DNA of 64,000 bases from Mesorhizobium sp. M2A.F.Ca.ET.046.03.2.1 (GTDB lineage: Bacteria > Pseudomonadota > Alphaproteobacteria > Rhizobiales > Rhizobiaceae): assembly GCF_003952425.1 (NCBI RefSeq), contig NZ_CP034449.1, positions 2,852,001 to 2,916,000 on the forward strand, written 5' to 3'. The position numbers and the translations under genes were made by a program. Positions 21,328 through 31,514 of the stretch are shown here, in pieces. The notes under the pieces are model-generated. The model saw only the letters and a list, made by a program, of their open reading frames with translations. It was not told the origin of the DNA and ran no database searches. Positions within the stretch are counted from its first letter, which is position 1. Each line of letters opens with the position of its first letter.

Positions 21328-22263
21328 ATGCCGCATCGCGTCATCTTCATGGGCACGCCGGACTTTTCCGTGCCGACCTTGCGCGCCATCGCCGAAGCCG
21401 GTCACGAGATCGCGGCCGTCTACACGCAGCCGCCGCGTGCCGCCGGCCGGCGCGGGCTGGAACTGACGCCGTCGCCGGTGCAGCGCGAGGCCGAGCGGCT
21501 GGGGCTTGAAGTGCGAACGCCGACATCGCTGAAGGGCGAAGCCGAGCAGGTGTCATTCGCGGCCCTGCAGGCCGATGTCGCCGTGGTCGTCGCCTATGGA
21601 TTGCTGCTGCCGAAAGCCATTCTGGACGCGCCGTGGCTCGGCTGCCTCAACGGCCATGCCTCGCTTTTGCCACGCTGGCGTGGTGCTGCTCCCATCCAGC
21701 GCGCCGTCATGGCGGGCGATGCCTTGACCGGCATGATGGTCATGAAGATGGAAGAGGGTCTGGATACCGGGCCGGTGGCTTTGGTTGAAAAAGTCGCCAT
21801 CGCACCCGATATGACGGCCGGCGAATTGCATGACCGCCTGATGGTTCAGGGCGCCTCGCTGATGGTCGAGGCGCTCGCGCAGTTGGGGATAAATTGTCTG
21901 ACATTTACCCCGCAGGCGGCGGAAGGGGTGACCTACGCCCGAAAGATCGATAAATCGGAGACACGCGTAGACTGGACGCGGCCTTCTGGCGAAGTCCACA
22001 ATCACATTCGCGGCCTCTCGCCCTTTCCGGGCGCGTGGTGCGAGGTCGAAATTGGCGGCCGCATGGAGCGGCTGAAACTGCTTCGCTCGGCGCTCTCGGA
22101 GGGCGTCGGCGAGTCGGGAGGAATTCTCGATGACCGGCTGACGGTCGCCTGCGGATCGGGCGCGGTCAGGCTGGTCGAAGTTCAACGGGCGGGCGGAAAG
22201 CCTGCCGCCGCGCAGGAGTTCTTGCGCGGCGCCAAGATCGCAAAAGGAACGAAACTGACATGA
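21328..22263 (+). CDS. fmt: Methionyl-tRNA formyltransferase
   Basis: A 311-residue enzyme. [11 protein letters not shown] opens the formyl-folate-binding domain, and [17 protein letters not shown] carries the catalytic Asn, His and the SLLP signature; the C-terminal tRNA-binding domain is complete. It formylates Met-tRNAi. Its last bases overlap the next start codon by 4 (ATGA), coupling it to the N-acetyltransferase. Confidence 0.97.
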   Translation: MPHRVIFMGTPDFSVPTLRAIAEAGHEIAAVYTQPPRAAGRRGLELTPSPVQREAERLGLEVRTPTSLKGEAEQVSFAALQADVAVVVAYGLLLPKAILDAPWLGCLNGHASLLPRWRGAAPIQRAVMAGDALTGMMVMKMEEGLDTGPVALVEKVAIAPDMTAGELHDRLMVQGASLMVEALAQLGINCLTFTPQAAEGVTYARKIDKSETRVDWTRPSGEVHNHIRGLSPFPGAWCEVEIGGRMERLKLLRSALSEGVGESGGILDDRLTVACGSGAVRLVEVQRAGGKPAAAQEFLRGAKIAKGTKLT

Positions 22264-22766
22264 GCATGATGTCGATACGCGCGGCGACGCCGCGGGATCG
22301 CGAGGCGATCCGCCTCGTCGAAGAACATGCCTTTGGCCAGCAGGCGGAAGCCGGGCTGGTCGATGCCCTGGTCACCGGCGGCGACGCCGTCGTCGAGCTG
22401 GTTGCCGAGGAAGACGGCCAGGTCGTCGGCCACATCCTGTTTTCCAGGCTTTACGTGCAGAGTGGCGGCAAGCGTTTCGCGGCCGTCGCCCTGGCGCCGC
22501 TGGCGGTCGAACCCTCCTTCCACGGCACCGGCATCGGCGGTGCGCTGATCCGCGAGGCGCATATCCGCCTCAAGGAAGCCGGCGAGACGCTGGCCGTTGT
22601 CCTGGGCGATCCAGTCTATTACGGCCGCTTCGGCTACACCCATGGCCGCGCCGCAAATTTCGACAGCGAGTATCAGGGCGAGGCGCTGCAGGCGCTGGCC
22701 TGGGGCGATGCGCCCGAGACCGGCAGGCTGGTCTACGCTTCCGCTTTCACCGCCTTGGCCGCCTAG
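22260..22766 (+). CDS. GNAT family N-acetyltransferase (YhbS-like)
   Basis: A 168-residue acetyltransferase. The core has [20 protein letters not shown], the acetyl-CoA-binding segment (Q/R-x-x-G-x-G/A type), and [14 protein letters not shown] typical of the YhbS group. The acceptor is unknown. It is embedded between fmt and truA in the same operon, overlapping fmt by 4 bases. Confidence 0.88.
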   Translation: MSMMSIRAATPRDREAIRLVEEHAFGQQAEAGLVDALVTGGDAVVELVAEEDGQVVGHILFSRLYVQSGGKRFAAVALAPLAVEPSFHGTGIGGALIREAHIRLKEAGETLAVVLGDPVYYGRFGYTHGRAANFDSEYQGEALQALAWGDAPETGRLVYASAFTALAA

Positions 22767-22787
22767 GCTAAGGCAGCACAAGCTGGC

Positions 22788-23576
22788 ATGCCGCGTTTTC
22801 GGCTCGATATCGAATATGACGGCAGCCAGTTCGCGGGCTGGCAGCATCAGGCCGACCAGCCCTCGGTGCAGCAGGCGATCGAGCAGGCGATCGAAAAGTT
22901 CTGCGGCGAAGACGTAAGAATACGGGCCGCCGGCCGCACCGATGCCGGCGTGCACGCCACCGCCCAAGTGGCGCATGTCGATCTTGCCAAAGCGTGGCCG
23001 GGCGACAAGGTGCGCGATGCGGTGAATGCCCATCTGCAGGCGGTCGGCGCGCGCGTCGCCATCCTCAAGGCGGCGGTTGTCGCCGATGATTTCGACGCGC
23101 GCTTTTCCGCCACCGGCCGCCACTATCTCTATCGCATCCTCAACCGTCGCGCGCCGCCGGCCCTGGAAAAGGGCAAGGTCTGGTGGGTGCCGAAACGGCT
23201 CGACGCCGAGGCCATGCACGAGGCGGCGAAAGTGCTGCTCGGCAAGCACGACTTCACCACCTTCCGCTCCACCCAGTGCCAGGCCGAAAGCCCGGTCCGC
23301 ACGCTTGACCGCCTCGAGGTCAGCCGCGATGGCGATTTCATCGAGGTGCGCAGCTCGGCGCGCTCCTTCCTGCACAACCAGGTTCGCTCGATGGTGGGCT
23401 CCTTGCGGCGGGTCGGCGACGGCTCCTGGGGCGCGGCCGATCTCAAGGCTGCGCTCGAAGCGCGCGATCGCGCCGCCTGCGGCCAGGTAGCGCCGCCGGA
23501 CGGGCTTTTTCTCGTCGGCGTCGACTATCCGGAGGCGCCCGGCAAATTCACCATCGCCGGGGACCCCGACACTTAA
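22788..23576 (+). CDS. truA: tRNA pseudouridine(38-40) synthase
   Basis: A 262-residue pseudouridine synthase. The catalytic Asp52 lies in [24 protein letters not shown] and [11 protein letters not shown] are further family segments. It modifies the anticodon stem-loop of many tRNAs. It closes the def-fmt-GNAT-truA run and meets a convergent membrane-protein gene with a 4-base overlap. Confidence 0.97.
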   Translation: MPRFRLDIEYDGSQFAGWQHQADQPSVQQAIEQAIEKFCGEDVRIRAAGRTDAGVHATAQVAHVDLAKAWPGDKVRDAVNAHLQAVGARVAILKAAVVADDFDARFSATGRHYLYRILNRRAPPALEKGKVWWVPKRLDAEAMHEAAKVLLGKHDFTTFRSTQCQAESPVRTLDRLEVSRDGDFIEVRSSARSFLHNQVRSMVGSLRRVGDGSWGAADLKAALEARDRAACGQVAPPDGLFLVGVDYPEAPGKFTIAGDPDT

Positions 23577-24178
23577 CCCGTCGTGCTGTCCGGTATGTCG
23601 ATGCCGAGCAGCGCCTGCAGGCCGAACAGGACGAGCAGCGAGGCGATGAACATGCCGACAAAGACGGCGGTGCCCACGGCGGCGCCCTTGCCGATCGACG
23701 CATTGGTCATGCGCCAGGTCAGCAGCGCCGACAGCGCGAACAGGAACAGCGAGACAAGGCTGCTGATCTCGCTGGTTGAGGGCAGGAACAGCCTGAGCAG
23801 CGCCGAGGGCAGCATCAGCCAGGCGATGATCGCCGACGCCCAGTTGGAGGCAACGACATAGTGGACGAAGCGGCCGCCGATGCCGGTGCGCGGCGCGACC
23901 AGCGCCAGCGCCACCAGCGGCAGCACCCAGGAGCCGATATCCACCGTCGCCAGCCTGATCAGCATGCCGAGGCGCCCGGCGAAGGCCTCCGGATCGCCGA
24001 TCTCATTGGCGATCCCCACCCAGCCGACGATCAGCGCCGGCGCCGCCACGACGATGGCGTAGAAGGAATTCCAGAAACCGTCCGCCGAAAGGTCGAGCAG
24101 GCGCAGCCCGTCGGCCTTGCCGAACATCAGCCGCCAAGCGCCGACCAGCGAAGCATAGGTTTCGTCCGCCGATAGCAT
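23573..24178 (-). CDS. Membrane protein of unknown function (five to six helices)
   Basis: A 201-residue protein with hydrophobic stretches at about residues 38-58, 78-95, 108-125, 138-155 and 172-192. I do not recognise a motif; a Yip1-like membrane fold is possible. The frame is open far upstream, through dapE, but that part is out-of-frame shadow; the ATG at 24178 lies 3 bases before the dapE stop (AAAGG nearby), so the two genes are probably cotranscribed. Confidence 0.75.
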   Translation of the reverse strand: MLSADETYASLVGAWRLMFGKADGLRLLDLSADGFWNSFYAIVVAAPALIVGWVGIANEIGDPEAFAGRLGMLIRLATVDIGSWVLPLVALALVAPRTGIGGRFVHYVVASNWASAIIAWLMLPSALLRLFLPSTSEISSLVSLFLFALSALLTWRMTNASIGKGAAVGTAVFVGMFIASLLVLFGLQALLGIDIPDSTTG

Positions 24179-24180
24179 GG

Positions 24181-25380
24181 TCACGAAAGGCCTTTTGCGA
24201 ACCAGTCTTCGATGAAACGTTCGTAGATCTGCGTCAGCGTCTCGAGGTCGGCAAGCGCGACGCGCTCGTCCACCATATGCATGGACTTGCCGACCAGCCC
24301 GAACTCGACCACAGGGCAATAATCCTTGATGAAGCGCGCGTCCGACGTGCCGCCGGAGGTGGAGAGCGCCGGCGTCCTGCCGACCACCGTCTTGACGGAG
24401 CTGCTCAGCGTATCGATCAGCCTGTCGTCGCGGGTGAGGAAGACATGGCTCGGCCGGTCGCGCCAGACAAGCTCGTAGTCGACCGGCGTCTTCTTGCCCG
24501 GTCGGTATTTCTTGCGGCCGGCCGCCTGGTCGAGCCGGTTGTGGATCTCGGCTTGTATCGTCTGCGCGTCCCATGTGTCGTTGAAGCGGATGTTGAACGT
24601 CGCCGTCGCCTTGGCCGGGATGACGTTGGTCGCCGGATTGCCGACGTCGATCGACGTCACTTCGAGATTGGTCGGCTGGAAATCCTTGGTTCCCTTGTCG
24701 AATACGGGATGGAGCAGCGCGTCGACCAGGCTCATCAGCCCGCGCACCGGATTGTCGGCAAGCTGCGGATAGGCGGCATGGCCCTGGCGTCCGTTGACGG
24801 TCACGGTACCAGACAGCGAGCCGCGCCGCCCGATCTTGATCATGTCGCCCAGCGCATCCGGATTGGTCGGCTCGCCGACGATCGAGGCGTCCCACTTCTC
24901 GCCCTTGGCCGCCGCCCAGTCGAGCAGCTTGGTGGTGCCGTTGATCGCCGGCCCTTCCTCGTCGCCGGTGATGAGCAGCGAGACCGAGCCTTTCGGCCCG
25001 CCGTTTTTCTCCACGTGGCGAGCCACCGCGGCGATGAAGCAGGCGATGCCGCCCTTCATGTCGACGGCGCCTCGGCCATACATCTCGCCTTTGGCGATTT
25101 CGGCGGCGAAGGGCGGATGCGTCCATGCCGATTCGTCGCCCACCGGCACGACATCGGTATGGCCGGCAAACATGAGATGCGGGCCGTTGCCCGAGCGCCG
25201 CGCATAGAGGTTTTCGATGTCCGGCGTGCCGTCTTCCGAGAAGACTGGGCGCTCGACCGAAAAGCCAAGCGGCTTCAGCATGTCCCCCAGTGCGGCAAGA
25301 GCCCCACCTTCTGCGGGTGTGACGGACGGACAGCGGATCAGGGCGGCAAGATTCGCGGCGGGATCGGTCGGCAATGTCAT
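24181..25380 (-). CDS. dapE: Succinyl-diaminopimelate desuccinylase
   Basis: A 399-residue M20-family metallohydrolase. Metal and catalytic segments are visible: [20 protein letters not shown] and TGDEEGPA. It releases succinate from N-succinyl-LL-diaminopimelate in lysine and cell-wall synthesis. dapD, acting earlier in the same pathway, lies 3.3 kb away on the same strand with unrelated genes between. An upstream GTG at 25416 is an alternative start; the ATG at 25380 fits the usual family N-terminus better. Confidence 0.95.
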   Translation of the reverse strand: MTLPTDPAANLAALIRCPSVTPAEGGALAALGDMLKPLGFSVERPVFSEDGTPDIENLYARRSGNGPHLMFAGHTDVVPVGDESAWTHPPFAAEIAKGEMYGRGAVDMKGGIACFIAAVARHVEKNGGPKGSVSLLITGDEEGPAINGTTKLLDWAAAKGEKWDASIVGEPTNPDALGDMIKIGRRGSLSGTVTVNGRQGHAAYPQLADNPVRGLMSLVDALLHPVFDKGTKDFQPTNLEVTSIDVGNPATNVIPAKATATFNIRFNDTWDAQTIQAEIHNRLDQAAGRKKYRPGKKTPVDYELVWRDRPSHVFLTRDDRLIDTLSSSVKTVVGRTPALSTSGGTSDARFIKDYCPVVEFGLVGKSMHMVDERVALADLETLTQIYERFIEDWFAKGLS

Positions 25381-25555
25381 GGGCAAAGCGATAGTCGAAA
25401 GCGTTTGTCGTGTCACGGTGGCAGATCATCGCCGGTGATGCCGCCGACAATATGGTTTTCATCACGTATAAATGCATGTCGCCCGGACGTTTGCAGCAGT
25501 TCTGGGAGAACGACAGGACATCATGGCAAGTCGGGAGCCAAGCGAGGACAAATTC

Positions 25556-26590
25556 ATGGCCAGCGAAACAAGCACCATCGCGATAGCCGGCGCCGGCAGC
25601 ATCGGCTGCTATGTCGGCGGCTGCCTGGCGCTCGCCGGGCGCAAGGTCGTCTTCCTAGGCCGCGGCCGCGTCGTCGAGGCCATGCGAGAAAGCGGGTTGC
25701 GCGTCAGCGATCTTGATGGCCGCGACCGCCGCATCGAAGCGCAGGCGATTTCGGCGACCGTCGATCCGGCGATCGCACTGGCGGACGCCGATGTCATCCT
25801 GGTGACGGTGAAGAGCGGCGCGACCGGGGAGATGGTGAAGCTGATCGCCGCCCACGGGCGTCCGGATGCCGTGGTGGTCAGCCTGCAGAACGGCGTCGAC
25901 AATGCCAACCGGCTGCGTGACGGGCTCCCCGGACGGCGGGTGCTGACCGGCATGGTGATGTTCAACGTCGTGCAGTCGGCGGACGGCGAGCTGCCGTTCC
26001 GCATCCATCGCGCCAGCCAGGGCGAGGTAATGATCGACGACGGCGTCGATGGCCTTGCCGAGCTGCTCGATGTCGACGGGCTTGCCGTCGAGGCGCGCGC
26101 CGACATGAAGGCGGTGCAGTGGAGCAAATTGCTGATGAACCTCAACAATGCTCTGGTGGCGCTCTCCGACCTGCCGCTGGAAAGCCAACTGGCCGACCGG
26201 AGCTGGCGCGTGATCCTGGCCGCCCAGGTCGACGAGGCGCTTGCCGCGATGAGGGCGGCGGGGATAGCGCCGGCGCGCATCACCGGCCTGCCGCCGGCGC
26301 TGCTGCCGAAAGTGCTGCGGCTGCCCGACTGGCTGTTCGGCCTCCTGGCGCGCCGCATGCTGGCGATCGGCCCTCAGGCGCGTTCGTCGATGTGGGACGA
26401 TCTCAAACGCGGCCGTCCGACCGAGATCGACGAATTGCAGGGCGCGGTCATTCGCCTGGCCAGGCAGGCCGGCATCCCGGCGCCGATGAACGAACGGGTC
26501 GCGGCTCTGGTGCGTCAGGCCGAAGCGGAAAAGCGCGGTCCCCCCGGCCTCGGGCCGGACGCGGTCAGCGCAATTCCAGGAAAAGTGTGA
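25556..26590 (+). CDS. 2-dehydropantoate 2-reductase family protein
   Basis: A 344-residue NADP-dependent reductase of the ketopantoate reductase family. GAGSIGCYVGG near the N-terminus binds the dinucleotide; VKSGAT, LQNGVDN and KLLMNLNNAL are typical. The ATG at 25556 follows GAGGA; ATGs at 25523 and 25472 are in frame but less well placed. Its last codons and TGA stop lie within dispersed repeat C, which has replaced or extended the native C-terminus (residues SAIPGKV). Whether it makes pantoate or acts on another 2-oxo acid is not clear. Confidence 0.87.
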   Translation: MASETSTIAIAGAGSIGCYVGGCLALAGRKVVFLGRGRVVEAMRESGLRVSDLDGRDRRIEAQAISATVDPAIALADADVILVTVKSGATGEMVKLIAAHGRPDAVVVSLQNGVDNANRLRDGLPGRRVLTGMVMFNVVQSADGELPFRIHRASQGEVMIDDGVDGLAELLDVDGLAVEARADMKAVQWSKLLMNLNNALVALSDLPLESQLADRSWRVILAAQVDEALAAMRAAGIAPARITGLPPALLPKVLRLPDWLFGLLARRMLAIGPQARSSMWDDLKRGRPTEIDELQGAVIRLARQAGIPAPMNERVAALVRQAEAEKRGPPGLGPDAVSAIPGKV

Positions 26591-26620
26591 GCGGTTTTCC
26601 GTCCGGAATTGCGCAAAAAC
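26570..26620. repeat. Dispersed repeat C, copy 1
   Basis: An approximately 51-base palindromic element: GCAATTCC at one end and GGAATTGC at the other, with CAGGAAAA and TTTTCCGTCC inside. Copies are at 37563-37613 and 52962-53013. This copy contains the stop codon of the upstream reductase gene. Confidence 0.8.
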
Positions 26621-26628
26621 AAACGGAT

Positions 26629-26667
26629 AGAGCGGTTCGCCGTTTCCTTGAAACGGTGAACCGCTCT
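26629..26667. terminator. Strong hairpin between two convergent genes
   Basis: Two 18-base arms (26629-26646 and 26650-26667) pair with one G-T wobble around a 3-base loop. It lies between the ends of convergent genes and overlaps the TAG stop of the minus-strand one. It lacks a clear T-run but should impede transcription from both sides. Confidence 0.6.
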
Positions 26668-27367
26668 AGCGGCGGCCTTCGATCAGCGTGATCTTCTGCC
26701 AGATCTTGCGCGACAGGTTGGAGCTCAGGTTCTCGATGTCGTTGACCCCGTCGATGACGACATCGTCATTGACCGACTGCGCGAACAGCGCCGCCACCTT
26801 GCCGGCGATCGACAGCATCTCCGAGCAATAGTCGAGATAGCGCGCAAGGTCCGCGGCGTTGGTCATGCGGGCGGGCGAGTGCGCGGTCGGCTTGAAATCG
26901 GCCGACAGCGCCGCCGGGTCCTTGGTCAGCTGATGCATGTCGATGACATGGATCAGCGAGCGCAGCCCGTGCAACTGGCGGAAGACTTTCTTGCGCTTGA
27001 TGCGCTCCTCGGTGCGGACCAGCGCCAGCAGCCCGAGCGCGGCCAGGATGACGGTGTTGATCGTCGCTTCGATGCCTTGCATCGACTGTACGGCGTCGTC
27101 GGCGCCCGAAATGCGGTCGAGCGGCAGGATCGTGCCGACGAACAGGAACACCGCCACGCCGGCGATGAAGGCCGCGATGATGACGCCGCGCAGCCACCAG
27201 ATCGGCGTCTCCAGTTCCCTGGCCGCCTTGGCGAGGTCCCGCGACAGCGACACCAGCTCGGCGGCGACGCCGCGCAGGCCGGCATCCGGAAAACGCTCGC
27301 CGATCCGCCCCTCCAGCCTTTCGGCCGTCTCGATGATCAGTTGCGGATCGAGCGCGCGGTAGCGCAT
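26666..27367 (-). CDS. Uncharacterised two-helix membrane protein
   Basis: A 233-residue protein. An amphipathic N-terminal part (1-55) is followed by hydrophobic segments at about 57-80 and 104-120, then a cytoplasmic C-terminal half with charged helices. I recognise no family for certain. It lies 7 bases downstream of the DUF805-like gene on the same strand and is likely cotranscribed with it. Confidence 0.75.
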   Translation of the reverse strand: MRYRALDPQLIIETAERLEGRIGERFPDAGLRGVAAELVSLSRDLAKAARELETPIWWLRGVIIAAFIAGVAVFLFVGTILPLDRISGADDAVQSMQGIEATINTVILAALGLLALVRTEERIKRKKVFRQLHGLRSLIHVIDMHQLTKDPAALSADFKPTAHSPARMTNAADLARYLDYCSEMLSIAGKVAALFAQSVNDDVVIDGVNDIENLSSNLSRKIWQKITLIEGRR

Positions 27368-27374
27368 GACAGCC

Positions 27375-27764
27375 TCACGAATCGGCCGGCGCGTTGGTGC
27401 GCCTGCCGTAACGGTTCGGTCCGGGATCGCTGCGGAAACAGGAGAGGATGATGAGCAGGATGGGACCGATGATGAGCGAGATCAGCGCAAAATAGGTCGG
27501 CTTGCCGAAATCGTGGAAGCGCTTTGCCGTCACCGCGAAGGTGGCCCAGGCCGAGATCAAGAGCACGCCCCAGCAGATCATGGCCCAGTTCTGGCTGGCG
27601 GTGGTGTTCAACTCCACCCGCGCGAACTGGTAGAACGGGAAAAACTGAACGAGCACCAGCAAAACTCCGGCCAGCGCATAGGCGACCGGGCTCAGCCGCC
27701 CCGAAAGGCTGAAGAACAGCCAGAGGAATTGCGATCTTTCAGACAACCGCGTCCGCTCCGTCAA
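27375..27764 (-). CDS. DUF805 family small membrane protein
   Basis: A protein of up to 129 residues with the DUF805 pattern: FLWLFFSLSGRLSP at the N-terminus, four hydrophobic helices, and AKRFHDFGKP. Function unknown. No ATG is available near the expected start; TTG at 27764 follows GGGAGA, which comes from the adjacent dispersed repeat B, so the repeat may supply the ribosome-binding site. A later TTG at 27746 is the alternative. Confidence 0.75.
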   Translation of the reverse strand: MTERTRLSERSQFLWLFFSLSGRLSPVAYALAGVLLVLVQFFPFYQFARVELNTTASQNWAMICWGVLLISAWATFAVTAKRFHDFGKPTYFALISLIIGPILLIILSCFRSDPGPNRYGRRTNAPADS

Positions 27765-27866
27765 AGCATGTCTCCCGAAGTGGGAACCGGTTTCGGGACA
27801 AAGACATGCGCAAGATCAAAACCTAAAGCGCAGGGAGCGAATCTGAAAGATCGCGACGCGCTTTAG
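27763..27866. repeat. Dispersed repeat B, copy 2
   Basis: Close match to the element at 17040-17145 over its whole length, including the GCATGTC/GACATGC hairpin and the CGCGACGCGCTTTAG end. It fills nearly the entire gap between the dapD stop and the DUF805 start. Confidence 0.85.
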
Positions 27867-27872
27867 GAAGGA

Positions 27873-28727
27873 TCAATCGCGCAGCAATTCGTTGATCGAG
27901 GTCTTCGAACGCGTCTTGGCGTCGACGCGCTTGACGATGACGGCGCAGTAGAGGCTCGGGCCCGGCTCGTTGTTCGGGAAATTCTTGCCCGGCATCGAGC
28001 CGGCGACCACCACCGAGTTGGGCGGCACCTCACCGTAGAAGACCTCGCCGGTGGCCCGGTCGACGATCTTGGTCGACTGGCCGATGAACACGCCCATGCC
28101 GAGCACCGAGCCTTCGCGCACGATGCAGCCTTCCACCACTTCGGAGCGCGCGCCGATGAAGCAATTGTCCTCGATGATGGTCGGGCCGGCCTGCATCGGC
28201 TCCAGCACGCCGCCGATGCCGACGCCGCCGGAAAGATGCACGTTCTTGCCGATCTGGGCGCAGGAGCCGACCGAGGCCCAGGTGTCGACCATGGTGCCCG
28301 TATCGACATAGGCCCCGACATTGACGAAAGACGGCATCAGCACCGCGCCCGGCGCGACATAGGCCGAGCGGCGCACGATCGAGGACGGCACGGCGCGGAA
28401 GCCGGCCTTCTCGAAATCGACGGCGCTCCAGCCGTCGAACTTGGACGGCACCTTGTCCCACCACACCGCCTGGCCGGGGCCGCCCTTGATGATCTCCATC
28501 GGGTTCAGCCGGAAGGAGAGCAGCACCGCCTTCTTCAGCCACTGGTTGACGTGCCACGTGCCGTCGTCCCGCCGCTCCGCGACGCGGGCGACACCGCGGT
28601 CGAGCAGGTCGAGCGCGGACTGGATGGCGTCGCGCGTCTCGCCGCGCGTGGCGGTCGAAATCGTGTCGCGCTCCTCGAAGGCCTTCTCGATAGTCGTTTC
28701 GAGGCTCGCCAGATCGGGCTTCGACAT
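27873..28727 (-). CDS. dapD: 2,3,4,5-tetrahydropyridine-2,6-dicarboxylate N-succinyltransferase
   Basis: A 284-residue left-handed beta-helix acyltransferase. The hexapeptide-repeat region runs from [23 protein letters not shown] through [18 protein letters not shown]. It succinylates tetrahydrodipicolinate in the lysine/diaminopimelate pathway; dapE acts two steps later. ATG at 28727 fits the family length. Confidence 0.97.
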   Translation of the reverse strand: MSKPDLASLETTIEKAFEERDTISTATRGETRDAIQSALDLLDRGVARVAERRDDGTWHVNQWLKKAVLLSFRLNPMEIIKGGPGQAVWWDKVPSKFDGWSAVDFEKAGFRAVPSSIVRRSAYVAPGAVLMPSFVNVGAYVDTGTMVDTWASVGSCAQIGKNVHLSGGVGIGGVLEPMQAGPTIIEDNCFIGARSEVVEGCIVREGSVLGMGVFIGQSTKIVDRATGEVFYGEVPPNSVVVAGSMPGKNFPNNEPGPSLYCAVIVKRVDAKTRSKTSINELLRD

Positions 28728-28861
28728 GATTTCGCTCCATTACCAAGCTGTTAAGGGGCTGAGCCTTAACCTGTTTAAAAGTCGCGCGGACCCTATGTTA
28801 AGGCTGAATGGGGGTCAATCGCGCCAGCGTCACGGGACGGCGCAAGTAAGGAATTGGACGG

Positions 28862-29716
28862 GTGGATTCGATGACTCCCATGGAAAAGGCGGGGTGGACG
28901 CCGCTGCCGCATTCGGACGAGGACCTGGAGCGCGCGAAAAGCGTGCCGGATACCCCGCAGACACGTGCCGAAACCTACCGGCTGGCCTGGAACGATCCGG
29001 ACTTCATGACGCGGCGCGAATTGCGCGCCGTGCGGCTGCAGCTGGAGCTCTTGAAGCCGGAAATGATCCTGGCCGAACGCGGCATCCGCTCGACGGTGAT
29101 CCTGTTCGGCGGCGCCCGCCTGCCCGAGCCGGGCGGCGAAGCCTGGGCTGCGAAGAACGAGACGCAGAAGAAGAACCTCGAGGCGAACAGCAAATATTAC
29201 GAGGAAGCGCGCAAATTCGCCCGTCTGTGCTCGCAGCAATCGGCCACCTCCTATTATCGTGAATATGTCGTCGTCACCGGCGGCGGCCCTGGCGTCATGG
29301 AAGCGGGCAACCGCGGCGCCGACGATGTCGGCGCGCCGTCGATCGGCTTGAACATCGTGCTGCCGCACGAGCAGGCGCCCAACGCCTATGTCACGCCGGA
29401 GCTCTGCTTCAACTTCCACTATTTCGCCATCCGCAAGATGCATTTCGTCATGCGCGCCAAGGCGGTTGCCGTGTTCCCGGGCGGCTTCGGCACGATGGAC
29501 GAGTTCTTCGAGACGCTGACCCTGATCCAGACCGGGCGCATGGAGCGCGTGCCGGTGATCCTGTTCGGCAAGGCCTTCTGGCGAAGGGTGATCGACCTCG
29601 ATTTCCTTGCCGAGCAGGGCACGATCTCGCCCGGCGATCAGGATATCATCGATTTCGTCGACACCGCCGAGGAAGCGTGGGAAATCATCCGACGCTTCTA
29701 CAAGTTGGGGGAGTAG
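28862..29716 (+). CDS. LOG family protein (cytokinin riboside phosphoribohydrolase-like)
   Basis: A 284-residue Rossmann-fold protein of the LOG family. VTGGGPGVMEAGNRGA and PGGFGTMDEFFE are the nucleotide-binding signatures. Plant and some bacterial LOGs release free cytokinins from their monophosphates; others hydrolyse AMP or other nucleotides. For a plant-associated bacterium the cytokinin role is attractive but not shown. GTG at 28862 is used with AAGGA upstream; the ATG at 28871 is equally possible. Confidence 0.88.
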   Translation: MDSMTPMEKAGWTPLPHSDEDLERAKSVPDTPQTRAETYRLAWNDPDFMTRRELRAVRLQLELLKPEMILAERGIRSTVILFGGARLPEPGGEAWAAKNETQKKNLEANSKYYEEARKFARLCSQQSATSYYREYVVVTGGGPGVMEAGNRGADDVGAPSIGLNIVLPHEQAPNAYVTPELCFNFHYFAIRKMHFVMRAKAVAVFPGGFGTMDEFFETLTLIQTGRMERVPVILFGKAFWRRVIDLDFLAEQGTISPGDQDIIDFVDTAEEAWEIIRRFYKLGE

Positions 29717-29803
29717 GAACTGATGAATTGAAGAACTAAACAATTGAAGAACGACTCGGACTCCCTTTTTCGTCAATTCTTCAATTCTCCAATTCCTCTA
29801 CTC
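29711..29803. repeat. Imperfect inverted repeat between LOG gene and response regulator
   Basis: The arms share GAGTAGGAA / TTCCTCTACTC at the outer ends and several inverted AATTGAAGAA / TTCTTCAATT units inside. It lies between two convergent genes and may terminate both. Its build from short repeated units resembles the element at 1499-1593. Confidence 0.55.
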
Positions 29804-29828
29804 GGGGATCCATCCCGGCCATGCCGGC

Positions 29829-30473
29829 TCACACCGGCAACTCGGCCAGCCAGCCATTCGAGTGCGCGAAGCGCACAATGGCCGCCCGCGAGCGGAGCTC
29901 GAGCTTCTCGGACGCCCTTGTGCGATAGGTTTCGATCGTCTTGATGCTGAGGTTGAGTCGGGACGAGATTTCCTTGTTGCTGTAGCCGAGCGCCACCAGC
30001 TGGATCACCGACCGCTCCCGTTGGCTGAGATTGCCCGGATCGCCCTGCGGGGCGCTGCGCGGGCTCAATATGCGCGCCGCGAGTGCGGGATCGACATAAT
30101 TGTCGCCGGCCAGCACGCATCGGATGGCCTGCAGCAGGTCCGTCGCGGTCGAGCGCTTGACCACGAAGCCGCGGCCACCCGCCGCAAGCACCTGGCGCAG
30201 GCAGCCGGGGTCCTCATGCGCTGTCAATGCTATGCAGCTGACCTCGGGAAAGCGCTCGCCGAGCCTTTCGATCAGCACGACCCCGCTGTCGCCGGGAAGC
30301 GATATATCGACCACGGCGATATCGGGCAGCGTCTTGCCGATCCCTTCAAGGGCATCCTCGGCATTCCCGGCCAGGCCGACGACCGTCAGATCGTCCTGGC
30401 TGTTGATCATCGCCCCGACCCCCGACAGCATGATCGGGTGGTCGTCGACCAGAAATATCCGCCTGCAGCGCAC
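29829..30473 (-). CDS. NarL/FixJ-type response regulator
   Basis: A 214-residue regulator. The receiver domain has the phosphoacceptor Asp56 in VVDISLPG, with DDH at 10-12 and KRS near residue 108. A LuxR-type helix-turn-helix follows (LSQRERSVIQL to KTIETYRTRASEKL, about 149-195). The start is GTG at 30473, preceded by GGAGG. The kinase upstream on the same strand, 363 bases away, is its probable partner. Targets are unknown; the repeat-protein genes divergent from the kinase are candidates. Confidence 0.92.
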   Translation of the reverse strand: MRCRRIFLVDDHPIMLSGVGAMINSQDDLTVVGLAGNAEDALEGIGKTLPDIAVVDISLPGDSGVVLIERLGERFPEVSCIALTAHEDPGCLRQVLAAGGRGFVVKRSTATDLLQAIRCVLAGDNYVDPALAARILSPRSAPQGDPGNLSQRERSVIQLVALGYSNKEISSRLNLSIKTIETYRTRASEKLELRSRAAIVRFAHSNGWLAELPV

Positions 30474-30836
30474 CTTTAACCTCCATCAGTCGTGAAGAGC
30501 CCTTCCTCCGGAAGAGGCCTCTTGTCCTTGATGGTCTAGGCAACAGCCCCGCATGGCGCGGGACGCCCGTCTGTATCGGCAAGCCCTGAGGCGGCCGTAG
30601 CGGGTAAAGCTATCCCCCCGCCTAACCCATGCGGCGCGGATTGTAAGCCGCAGCTAATGTCCGGGATGTGCGGCGCTTCACGTAGACGAGTTTAGGAAAG
30701 GAACGTCGCGTTGTGCTGTCCGAACCCGTGCAAAACCAGACACTTGGCAAAACGCGACGAACAGGCCCGAAGCCGACGCAACCATTTCCCCACCAATCAG
30801 ACTGTCCTTGGAAGGCGCAGCCCTTTCCCCCACTAT
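30474..30836. other. Gap between sensor kinase and response regulator
   Basis: These 363 bases contain no open frame with a ribosome-binding site and no repeat I recognise. The regulator probably has its own promoter here. Confidence 0.5.
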
Positions 30837-31514
30837 TCAATGTGCCAACGGCACATCCGCATAAACGGCAGTTCCTTTCATCGTGGCGCTTTCGACCGTC
30901 AGTTCACCACCGACCAGCGCCAGCCGCTCCCGCATTCCGGCAAGTCCCAGATGGCCCGGACCGGGGTCGGCGCGGCCGTCAAAGCCGCGGCCATCATCCT
31001 CGATTGTCAGGCGCATCCGATCGTCCTGAATATGGGCCGTTACGCTTACCCGGCTCGGCAGGGCATGCTTGCCGATATTGGTGATCGCCTCCTGCGCGAC
31101 ACGATAAAGCGTGAGCGCGGTCTCTGCGGGCAGCGGGTTCGAAAGGGCGTCGAGATCCATCTCGCATGGAATGCCGAGCTGGCTGCAAAGCATTGTCGTC
31201 AGATCCTCGACCGAAGCGCGCAGGCCGAGACGATTAAGGTCGGCGGGCCGCAGGTTCCAGGCAGCGTCATGCACCTTGGCGCTGAGCCGGTCGATAAGCA
31301 TCGCGGCGCGCTCGAGACGGCCGTCCATCTCCTGCGTGCCGGCACGTACGTTGTGCAACTCCAGCGCGACACTGGCCAGCATCTGGCCGAGGTCGTCATG
31401 CAGCTCCCGCGACAGGCGCAGGCGCTGCTCTTCCTGCACGGCGATCAAGCGCCGCGCAAGCCTGCGGCGCAGGGCCCTATCGTCCTTACCTGTGGTCATA
31501 CCCGCCCACATCAA
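30837..31514 (-). CDS. Soluble sensor histidine kinase (HisKA_3 type)
   Basis: A protein of about 225 residues. EEQRLRLSRELHDDLGQMLASV holds the phosphoacceptor His38 of NarX/DegS-type kinases; ATP-binding boxes are seen in EAITNIGKHA, EDDGRGFDG and GHLGLAGMRERL. No transmembrane or sensory domain precedes the dimerisation helix, so the signal must come from a partner or the cytoplasm. The start is uncertain: 31514 has AAAGG near; 31499 and 31529 are alternatives. Probable partner of the regulator at 29829. Confidence 0.87.
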   Translation of the reverse strand: MMWAGMTTGKDDRALRRRLARRLIAVQEEQRLRLSRELHDDLGQMLASVALELHNVRAGTQEMDGRLERAAMLIDRLSAKVHDAAWNLRPADLNRLGLRASVEDLTTMLCSQLGIPCEMDLDALSNPLPAETALTLYRVAQEAITNIGKHALPSRVSVTAHIQDDRMRLTIEDDGRGFDGRADPGPGHLGLAGMRERLALVGGELTVESATMKGTAVYADVPLAH

